A stretch of DNA of 16,631 bases from Jimgerdemannia flammicorona (lineage: Eukaryota > Mucoromycota > Endogonomycetes > Endogonales > Endogonaceae): NCBI GenBank assembly GCA_003990745.1, contig RBNI01003112.1:1-16631 (forward strand). The letters are read 5' to 3'. Under the pieces are notes generated by a model. That model was not told where the DNA came from and ran no database searches. It saw only the letters and a program-made list of their open reading frames with translations. The translations under genes were made by a program, and so were the position numbers. Of this stretch, positions 9,570-16,631 are shown one piece after another (position 1 is the stretch's first letter; every line of letters begins with the position of its first letter).

Positions 9570-10850
9570 CCTACTTAGAGCCCAAGTCTGTTATTTAATT
9601 TTCTCTAAGTTTATTATCTATTCTATAATATATAGTTTGTCCTATTTCTCAATTCAGAACTTAAGCCATTATCTATAAGTCTATATAAAAGAAATAAATA
9701 TATTACTATATATTTTTGAGAGATTGAATAGATGCTTCAGAAATAAAGTAATCTATTCTGAAGAAAGCTATAATATATAATCTAAATTAGAAATAATAAA
9801 GAGGTAGATATTTGGTTATAGTACTTAAATCTAATTCTCAATATAGTATAGTATTATAGTTAGCAGCTATCTGATCTCATAATTGTATAATTTATATATT
9901 AGTAAGAAATATATAGATATAGATCATACAGATATATGTATAGATCTCATAGTTATAAAAAATTACTTACAGCAAAAGAAGTTGTAACTTAGCTATTATA
10001 TAAATAGTAAACTTATATAAATATTTCTAGTATCTAGAGTAAATAAACCTCAGGTCAAAAGAGATTAAGTCTAATCCTAGTAGTTTAATAATAAGATCAA
10101 ATAGATACTACCTATAACTCTAAGAAATTAAGAAGAGATATAGAAATCTACTATACTTTTAAGATTATATATATATCTACTATATATTTACTATTTTTAA
10201 ATAATTATATTTTTATTTATATTTTAATATTAATATTAATAAAAATAATAATAGCTTTAATTTTAATTATAACTTTTTTTAAATTCAAATCTAATTTTCA
10301 ATTTTAAAATTAATTTAAAATATTAATTTTTAATATTAAAATAAAATAAACAAAATTATATAAATTATTTTTATAAGTTAAAAATTTAAACTTATACTAA
10401 TTATATATTATTTATTCTATATTATAGAATAATGTAACTATCAAATAATAAATATTATATCAAAAAAACAAAAAACAAAATATAAAATACAAAATACAAA
10501 ATAATAAACAAAATAAAAAACAACTATAGTTAAATCTAACTATATATGTATTATATTATAAATATATAATATTTGTAATAAATTGAATCAAATTTAATTT
10601 AAACCTAATTTAAATTAATATATTTGAGAGTATTAATTCTATATTATTAATATTACAAATTTGAAAAATTATTTTAAATTATTTAAATTTTATTAATTAT
10701 ATTTTTGCAAGTTTTTTTTTTTTATTTCTATAAACTCAAAGTAATCAATATGTTGATAATATCACAAGATATTTATAAATATTTAATAATAATAAATTTC
10801 AATATAAAAGCTTATAATTTCTATAATATACAAAGCAATGACTATATTTC
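9570..10850. other. Very AT-rich, CpG-free region, no gene
   Basis: This is extremely AT-rich sequence with short A and T runs, (TA)n-like stretches and no open frame. The part from 9,600 to about 10,150 has a TATA-like CTATATAAAAG near 9682 and could be a decayed LTR or leader of an older element, but I found no matching second LTR. From 10,160 to 10,720 it is almost pure A and T. It ends where CpG reappears just before the ankyrin gene. Confidence 0.6.
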
Positions 10851-13558
10851 GGAGTTTGAATATTTTAGCAATAAATGAGATAATATACAATGCAAACTAT
10901 GCCATTGAATATTTCATTTGTGGGCAATAGAAATGTTTGTTCATGCCAGCCAAGCTTTACCATTTTGGCCTATCGATATTTCACTGCTAGCTGTAATGGG
11001 GTATAGTTCTTTTCATCTCTGATGTTTTTGTCATGCCATTGTCAAGAAGCAGCTTAGCCATCTCAAAATGACCCTTCAATGCAGCCCAATATAATGCTGT
11101 GCGATTGTTATTGCTCTTTGCATTCACGTCAGCATTTTTGCCAAGAAGCAGTTTAGCCATCTCAATATGATCCATCAATGCAGCCTCATTTAATACTGTC
11201 CAATTATTATTGTTTTTGGCATTCACTTCAGCGCCCTTGTTAAGAATCGGCTTCGTCCCCTTGATGTACCTATTCTTCACAGCACAGTGCAATGCCATGC
11301 CATGCTTTCCCATAGCATTCATTTCAGCTCCCTTGTCAAGAAACAGCTTAGCCATCTCAATACGACCTTTACATACGGCCTTGTGTAATGCTGTGTCGCT
11401 ATCATTGTTCTTGGCATTCACATTGACACCCTTTTTAAGAAGCAGCTTCGCTACGTCAATATGCTTATAATTACATTGCAGCAAAGTGTAGTGCTGTCCC
11501 TTGCTTTCCAATGGCGTTGATGTCGGCCCACTTGACAAGAAGAAGTTTCGCTACCTCAATTTTTCCATTCTCCGTGGCATTGTGTAGTGGCGTCATATCA
11601 TACTTTATTTTGGCATTTATGTCGGCGCCCTCGTCAAGAAGTAGCTTCATTATCTCGATCTGACCATTCAATGCGGCTCCGCACAATGCATATCTCGCGA
11701 CATTGATGTCGGCACCCTTGTTAAGAAGCAGTTTTACTGCTTTGATCTGCCTATTCTTTGTGGCAGAGCACTGTGGCGCCTCATAATTGAAGCTAGTGTT
11801 CACGTCGGTGCCCTTGTCAAGAAGTAAATTCAAAACTTCGATTTGGCCATCCTCTGCTGCTAGGTGCAGAAGACTATAATCTCCCTTCAAATTCACGTCG
11901 GCGACCTTGTCAATAAGCAGCTTCGCAACCTCAACATGCCCATTCTCTGCTGCCAGGTGCAGTGGAGAATAATCTTCATTGTCTTTATCTTCCGAATTCA
12001 CGCGAGCGCCCTTGTCAAGAAGTTGCTTCGAAATCTGAACATGACCATGTTTTGCAGCCAGGTACAGTGGACTTTGATTCCAAACGTCCTTGGCATCCAC
12101 CAATGCAGAATGATTCAGAAGGAGCTCCACGACTTCTATATGCTCTTCCTTTGTGGCCAGGTGTAGTGGGGTACGTCTTGAAAAACTCTTGGCATTCACA
12201 TATGCACCGTTGTCCAAAAGAAGTTCCGCCACCGCAATGTCGCCTTTCTTCGCGGCTCTGTGCAGTGGTGTTTTATACCAATATTCTTGGCGATCACATT
12301 GGCATCATTTTCGAGAAGCAGTTTCGCCATTTTGACTTGCTCATGCGATACAGCCTTATGCAGTGGTGTTTCATCTTTACCGCCCTTGACATTTACATCA
12401 TTGGTGTGCTGTTTTAAAAAAAAATTCCGCATAAAATATGAACTCTGGTTCATATTCATCATTGTTCTTAGCAAAAATGTCTAGAAGTTGCTTAACAACC
12501 TTGACATGCTTTCCATGTACCGCAAGGCCCAGTGGTGTATCTACCTCAAAATCAAATACACCCATGTCTACAAGGAGCTTCACGATCAGGTCGTTCCCAT
12601 TATTCGCAGCAGCGAATAGTGGCGTACGATCAACGTCATTCCTCCAGTGCACGTCAGCACCCCTATGTAGAAGCAGCTTCACAATCTCGACATGGCTTTT
12701 CTTCACTGCCACAAACAGTGGTGTGTCACCACATCAATTCGACCTGTTCACGGCAGCACATCTGTCCAGAAGAATGTTCACAACCTGGACAGGCGACAAC
12801 AAACTGTGGTGTTTACCATAAACGTTCGACGTGTTCACATCATCACACCGGTCTAGAAGTAAGTTCATAATCTGGACGTGCCCTTCTTTTGCGGAAACGA
12901 ACAGTGGTCTCACATTACTGTCGGTTGTAGCATTCACGTTGGAATTGTTGGCAATAAGTAGCTTCAAGACATCGATGTGATTGAACTGAGCGGACAGGTG
13001 CAGTGGATTCATCTTTTTCTTGTCCTCAGCGTTGACGTTGGCACCTTTGATAAGAAGCAATCTCATGTCCATATCGCACGGCCATGTGCAGTGGTGTCCG
13101 ACAAAGATTGTCCGTTGCATCTAGGTCTACGTGGAACTGAATGAGAAGCCTGGTAATCTCAACATGTCCCTGTTTGACTGCTAGGTGTAATGGCGTCGAT
13201 CCACGCTGACGTTTGGCGTTCGAATTTATCTGGAAATTCTCTATAAGCAATCTCACCACCTCAACATAACCACTTGATGCAGCCCAGTGCAATGGTGTCT
13301 GAGAGTTGATTTCCTCACTCTTGTTCACGTACTCGTTCTTGTCCTCCTCGTCCTCGTCCTCATTCTCATCCCTCTCGGAGTTAGAGTCAGCATAGTAATC
13401 GTCGTCGTAATAGTTGTTGGTGATGGAATTGATACCCACAAGTGCCTTTACAATCTTAATATTTCTTGCCAATTCTGCCCATTGAAAGAGCGTCCAGCCG
13501 CACACGATATCACTTCCTTCATTTATATCACGATTTGTCATTTCGTGTGTTGGTATTT

Positions 13559-13645
13559 CTGGAAGGAAAATAAGAAAATGTGTTTCTGGTAAATATGGCA
13601 ATGATTTATTAAGATGATTGTCAATCAAGGGAGCTTTGGACATAC
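13559..13645 (-). other. Predicted 87-nt spliceosomal intron
   Basis: The donor is GTATGT (13645-13640) and the acceptor is TTTTCCTTCCAG, ending at 13559, with a branch-like CTTAAT in between (near 13,608). Length and signals are typical of filamentous fungi. The intron is a multiple of three and open in the downstream ankyrin frame, so a start at ATG 13643, inside it, also gives an open frame. That makes an unspliced reading possible, but the signals favour splicing. Confidence 0.65.
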
Positions 13646-13653
13646 CACAATAT

Positions 13654-13863
13654 TCATTGAAACCCTATTGTCTTTTCGCGGTTGGAGCGGGAATACGACC
13701 AAATTTTTCCCAAACATCGGCATCTGGAACAGGGATCATTCTTGTCACAGCCTTTCCCGCTTTTCTTGCAGTTGTTGCATCGTAGCCGTGTGGGTTTGGG
13801 GTCTTTTAGATGCTGACAATAGATATCCTGCGGGGTCGCATTGAGGAATTGAAGGTCATTCAT
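13654..13863 (-). pseudogene. Zn(II)2Cys6-like N-terminal exon of the ankyrin gene
   Basis: A 69-codon open stretch starts at ATG 13863. After about 28 residues it has C-x2-C-x6-C-x5-C-x2-C with K-K-S-G-K-G-C-D-K-N-D-P-C, the spacing of fungal binuclear zinc clusters that bind DNA. The sixth cysteine, expected six residues after the fifth, is Trp (TGG, near 13,710). An extra Cys lies between them (R-C-L-G-K). Loss of the sixth ligand should disturb one zinc site. The frame stops at TGA 13656-13654, only a few bases before the intron donor. Removing one G from the GGG at 13663-13665 would carry the reading frame through F-N-E-Y-C into the spliced ankyrin frame. I infer that the two once formed one protein. 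A separate short gene is the alternative. Confidence 0.7.
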
Positions 13864-13979
13864 GTAAGTCAGCCTCAGTAAAAATAGCTGAGTACGTGGC
13901 TCAAGTAACGAAGGTTCTAAAACCGATTCGGAGCTTAGAATTCTAATTTATATACGCTGTGATTTAGCTGTGATATAAA

Positions 13980-14013
13980 CAGTGCCGAATTTGTATATAA
14001 CAGTACCGAAATT
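13980..14013. promoter_or_regulatory. Direct repeat upstream of the zinc-cluster/ankyrin gene
   Basis: CAGTGCCGAATT (13980-13991) and CAGTACCGAAATT (14001-14013) lie in the same orientation, 21 bp apart, separated by TGTATATAA. They lie 117-150 bp upstream of ATG 13863 of the minus-strand gene. A pair of binding sites is possible; no factor is recognised. Confidence 0.35.
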
Positions 14014-14022
14014 GAGATTAAT

Positions 14023-14048
14023 GACGTTCGTATTTATAAAAGAACGTC
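14023..14048. promoter_or_regulatory. TATA-like sequence within a 7-bp inverted repeat
   Basis: GACGTTC (14023-14029) and GAACGTC (14042-14048) are perfect inverted copies around TATTTATAAAA. The core TTTATAAA is itself palindromic, so it could serve either strand. The left arm includes TGACGT, a bZIP-type half-site. It lies about 160 bp upstream of ATG 13863 and may be the core promoter of the broken gene. Confidence 0.35.
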
Positions 14049-14049
14049 C

Positions 14050-15020
14050 TTTAGAAAATACTTCATATAAATTCTACATCATTCATATCTCTTGCGGGAT
14101 TGTCTGTACCTGAAGAACAATAATTTTTAATGATAACAAACATGGCATTGCCGGAATATATAAGCCAAGTAGCTGAAAGTGTGAACTCATGGGAGTATGC
14201 CAGATGCCGGATTCGCGAGTATAATGGAGATGCATAAAAACGAACAGTGGCTTTGTATATCGGAATTTCGTGTAAAGCCGAAGGAATATGTGTGGCTGAG
14301 CGAATAAGCCACACTAGTTATCCCTCGTTGCGAAGTTCGACTTTCCCGACGACATGTCGGCGCTACCCCCCCAGACAGCCCATCCTCAACGACAACAAGG
14401 AAAGCACTCAAAATCTACGCGAGACATGGAGTAATAACAAAGTATGTTCAGTGGAGCTCCTTCAATCAGTAAAGGACCTCGAATGGTTGAAATCAGACAA
14501 GCGTAAATTATTCCGAGGCATAAAAAGATCACCACAGTGTGGGTCGAGGGGAAGCACTCTAAAGACGGCACATTATTTCTGTTCTCGGAGAGACCGATCG
14601 ATGCAGCTTCATTGACTTGCACAATGCTTTTCCAACCTGCACAAATTTACGCACATTTACTTATTATTTTGTAGGATGTCGTACGTATGTTCTCCCTCTC
14701 TACTTTTCTCATAACTTTCCTACAGGTTCGGCAATCCCACCTCTTCCCCTCCGCCCTTCCTTTACCCACTAATGAGCGACGTCATCCAATCCGAGGAACG
14801 TCATCTCGTGTTTCGGATTTGGATCGAACCGAACGGGAACATTGGAGCTTTAAGTTCAACTCATGGAATTGACGAACCTCCTTTATTTTTAATTATATAT
14901 TAATAATAAAATATCACCATATAATCTATTCGGCAAAGTGTATTAATGAAACCTGTGTGCGTGAAATTTTAAAATAAAGATCACGTGAATCTAATCGGGG
15001 AATCATACTATTACCACCCA
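14050..15020. other. No convincing gene
   Basis: This is mixed-composition sequence with CpG. Open frames of 60-120 codons occur on both strands (for example 14247-14615 plus, 14622-14386 minus). They overlap each other, lack recognisable motifs and read as random composition. A perfect palindrome CGACATGTCG lies at 14350-14359. AT-rich spots occur at 14,885-14,930. Confidence 0.5.
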
Positions 15021-15021
15021 A

Positions 15022-15327
15022 ATGATGCTAATAAATCCCAACAACCTGCCGGCACCGTTTGTAATGCAGGTCTTGTGTTGTCACACGTGCCCTGGGTTTC
15101 GTAGAATACAGTCTGATAGATCCGAGATTTTCCCGTGTTTGGAACCTCTTTTACCGAAACCATCTCTTGTGGCTCTGCCTTTTATCACCACCCGTGAAAA
15201 TGGTGGCTGTATCAAACGAGGGGGACAAACATCTTGGCTCCCCTTAAATGCAACCTGTATTCACGCCGAGTCTTTTGAGCTCTGCTCACACAACCATCCG
15301 ATGGTAGTTTTGACGAAATATCTATGA
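15022..15327 (+). CDS. Doubtful hypothetical ORF
   Basis: A 101-codon frame starts at ATG 15022 and stops just before an AT-rich stretch. It is Cys- and Pro-containing, with no signal peptide, membrane span or domain that I recognise. It could be a fragment of an older gene or chance. The only support is its length in moderately GC-rich sequence, and there is no homologous paralogue in the window. Confidence 0.15.
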   Translation: MMLINPNNLPAPFVMQVLCCHTCPGFRRIQSDRSEIFPCLEPLLPKPSLVALPFITTRENGGCIKRGGQTSWLPLNATCIHAESFELCSHNHPMVVLTKYL

Positions 15328-15329
15328 GG

Positions 15330-15715
15330 CTTGTCAACATTGATAATGATATCTACCAATTAATTTACTATTATATAATTCTTTGTTTTAATATATATAA
15401 TAGCGATATAAGTTAAATACTATCAAGTTTGAGTTCAAAGTTATTCAATTTGGTTTTGTTTATAAGTAACTTAGTTACTGTATTATTTAATTCATTTTAC
15501 AAGCTATAGAGTGAGCATAGTACTATAATATATATCTCACTGCTGAAATATCTATCTACTGGTAGATCTTTTCACATATCACATCTATTTCTCGGGCAAC
15601 TATGTGACTCATGCCCATTACACTTACAAATGCAAGGGCAAGTAGGACGAGGCGTAGCCGCTGGAGACTGGTAATTACACGGTGTTGGAGACCATAGGCA
15701 GCAATAGAGGTATTG
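15330..15715. other. AT-rich intergenic stretch, no gene
   Basis: AT-rich to 15,540, then mixed sequence to the end of the leucine-rich-repeat remnant. I see no RNA gene, repeat or open frame of note. Confidence 0.5.
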
Positions 15716-16384
15716 TCATATCTTCAGCTGTTTCAGGTACTCGAAATCGCTGGCAACGTTGCTAGTGGCGTTGTAGTCAATACCGAGGTTCTTGAGTGCT
15801 AGGAACTTGCTCAGGCCCTTGAGGTCGGTAACGTCGTTCTGGCGGCGCAGGCTGATGGGTTTCGCGAAGCTCAGCGGGAGGAGGCGTTGGCGATGGCGAC
15901 GAAGCAGTTTAGCTGAATTAGCTGGCCAATGTGAAGACGTCATTCTCGACGAGGGAGACAATGTTACATATGGTGGGTGTGGAGCTCGGTCACCCTGGTG
16001 AAGCGTGTGAACCAATCTGGGAGCAACTTGAGTCAGCTGTTGTACGCGTAGGGGTTGAGGTTCTGTGCTTCAAGTGCTCATTGAGCTGGCAATTGCACGA
16101 TTGTCTCGGTATAAGGGATGGATGGAGGGAGCGATATGAGAGGAATACGTCGTACCGCTATGTACACATATGGATGAAGTCAACGGGATCTTAAGTTTCT
16201 TGGAGACGTTGAAGGACACGATTGCGAAAGGTTTTGTGATACAGGAAGACCAGGATGGTGAAGCAGTGGCGCGGTACTCGTTCTTGAAGTTGCCGAACTC
16301 GTATTCCTCCTCAGACTGCCCATTTTGTGCAAACTCGAATATATTACTCTCACAAACTCGGTCTTCGAGCTTGCCTTGGTCCAT
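15716..16384 (-). pseudogene. Leucine-rich-repeat protein remnant
   Basis: The minus strand starts with an open 104-codon frame (ATG 16384) whose first 35 residues are acidic (E-E-E-Y-E-F). Leucine-rich-repeat-like wording then appears across two frames. Frame one has T-I-V-Q-L-P, L-L-P-D-W-F-T-R-F-T-R-V-T-E-L-H and R-L-H-I-G-Q-L-I-Q-L-N, crossed by stops. The other has D-V-T-D-L-K-G-L-S-K-F-L-A-L-K-N-L-G-I-D-Y-N and F-E-Y-L-K-Q-L, ending at TGA 15716. This matches the pattern L-x-x-L-x-x-L-x-I/L-x-x-N of L-x-x-L-P-type repeats, which mediate protein binding. One frameshift near 15,860 and stops (for example TAA 15964-15966) break it. A possible intron end, GCTGAC then TTGCTCCCAG near 16,025, means that part of the breakage could be splicing. 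A pseudogene is more likely, but I am not certain. Confidence 0.45.
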
Positions 16385-16631
16385 TCTGGGTCATGGTCGT
16401 AAAAACGAAATAAGAAAATGAAATTATGATTGACTGATTGAAAGCGCACAACCTATACTGTCTTCTCTAAACCGAATATCCCAACCTCCTATTTCTCCAC
16501 ATCACACCACAATACGCCCATCCGAATATCAACCCACGCTCTTTTTGTTCTCGATCTCACTCACATTTCCTACCATAAAAGCACTGACCGCCCATAATTT
16601 CCCATGTCTATGTATACATACGCAAATTCGG
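16385..16631. other. Upstream region of the LRR remnant, no gene
   Basis: Sequence beyond ATG 16384. On the plus strand it includes pyrimidine-rich tracts (CTCGATCTCACTCACATTTC), so the minus strand here is purine-rich. No TATA box or gene is evident before the window ends. Confidence 0.4.

Larger units (their letters stand above)
10950..13863 (-). pseudogene. Zn2Cys6/ankyrin-repeat fusion gene, broken by frameshifts
   Basis: Reading the minus strand while switching frames gives one continuous protein. It has an N-terminal zinc-cluster-like segment, an 87-nt intron, one ankyrin-like repeat (G-W-T-L-F-Q-W-A), an Asp/Glu-rich insert (13,410-13,300), then about two dozen 33-residue ankyrin repeats (T-P-L-H-x-A-A, G-H-x-E-V-x-x-L-L-L). 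Ankyrin repeats bind partner proteins. Lesions as read: extra base in GGG at 13663-13665; about 11 nt lost near 13,066; 1 nt and about 11 nt lost near 12,814 and 12,792 (together in frame); TGA at 12734-12736; T9 run one base too long (12416-12424); 1 nt lost near 12,276; four extra bases at 11470-11473; 1 nt lost near 11,036; TAG at 10970-10972. Homology fades near 10,950. Open blocks of up to 254 codons (12232-11471) remain. CpG is retained, so decay was by indels and not C-to-T mutation. Expressed shorter pieces cannot be excluded. Confidence 0.85.

Noticed and set aside
11471..12474. Programmed ribosomal frameshifting to join ankyrin frames
   Set aside because: There are too many shifts in different directions, and apart from the T9 run there are no slippery sites; decay is simpler.
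11210..13592. Plus-strand open frames of 60-150 codons
   Set aside because: They are antisense shadows of the ankyrin repeats; their recurring Cys/Phe/Ser wording is the reverse complement of the repeat consensus.
10987..13643. The separate minus-strand frames as six independent ankyrin genes
   Set aside because: Repeat register continues across each break and the frames overlap, so one broken gene explains them better.
14247..14622. Overlapping open frames on both strands
   Set aside because: They have no domain, no codon pattern and mutual overlap; I could not prefer either strand.
1..16631. CRISPR array, bacterial operon or phage-like defence system
   Set aside because: There are no regularly spaced identical repeats, no Shine-Dalgarno-led gene strings and no prokaryotic gene density; the intron and zinc-cluster signals are fungal.

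Overview
The window looks like a stretch of filamentous fungal (probably ascomycete) nuclear DNA. The main clues are a Zn(II)2Cys6-like cluster, a short intron with GTATGT donor and pyrimidine-CAG acceptor, and transposon sequence worn down by C-to-T type mutation. No intact, confidently functional gene is visible. A truffle-like, repeat-rich genome would fit, but that is only a guess.

Layout. Positions 1 to about 10,850 form an AT-rich compartment in which CpG is almost absent (I see one outside a single short insert). It holds: a decayed LTR-retrotransposon gag-like remnant (about 700-1250, + strand); two diverged copies of an unidentified repeat in opposite orientation (1467-1783 and 2717-3134), the second ending in a 37-nt poly-A; and a LINE (non-LTR retrotransposon) on the minus strand, 3668-9557. 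The LINE is bounded by an exact 12-bp target-site duplication and a 15-nt poly-A tail. It retains recognisable endonuclease and reverse transcriptase motifs, and all frames are broken. Near its 3' end lies a 130-bp insert (3774-3903) with its own exact 17-bp duplication and several CpGs, so it is younger than the decay around it. Very AT-rich sequence without genes follows (9570-10,850).

From about 10,850 onward base composition becomes normal and CpG returns. On the minus strand, about 10,950-13,863, lies a long ankyrin-repeat gene of roughly 24 repeats. It is preceded by a Zn(II)2Cys6-like N-terminal exon and an 87-nt intron. It reads as one protein only if about seven frameshifts and two nonsense codons are ignored, so I call it a pseudogene; the sixth zinc-binding cysteine is also replaced by Trp.

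Upstream of it is a short region with a repeat-flanked TATA-like sequence, then about 1.7 kb without a convincing gene. Finally there is a decayed leucine-rich-repeat gene on the minus strand (about 15,716-16,384).

The window therefore reads as the edge between a transposon-filled, CpG-erased block and a gene-space segment in which repeat-protein genes are decaying by indels rather than by C-to-T mutation. All frame and motif statements were made by eye; no search or computation was run.
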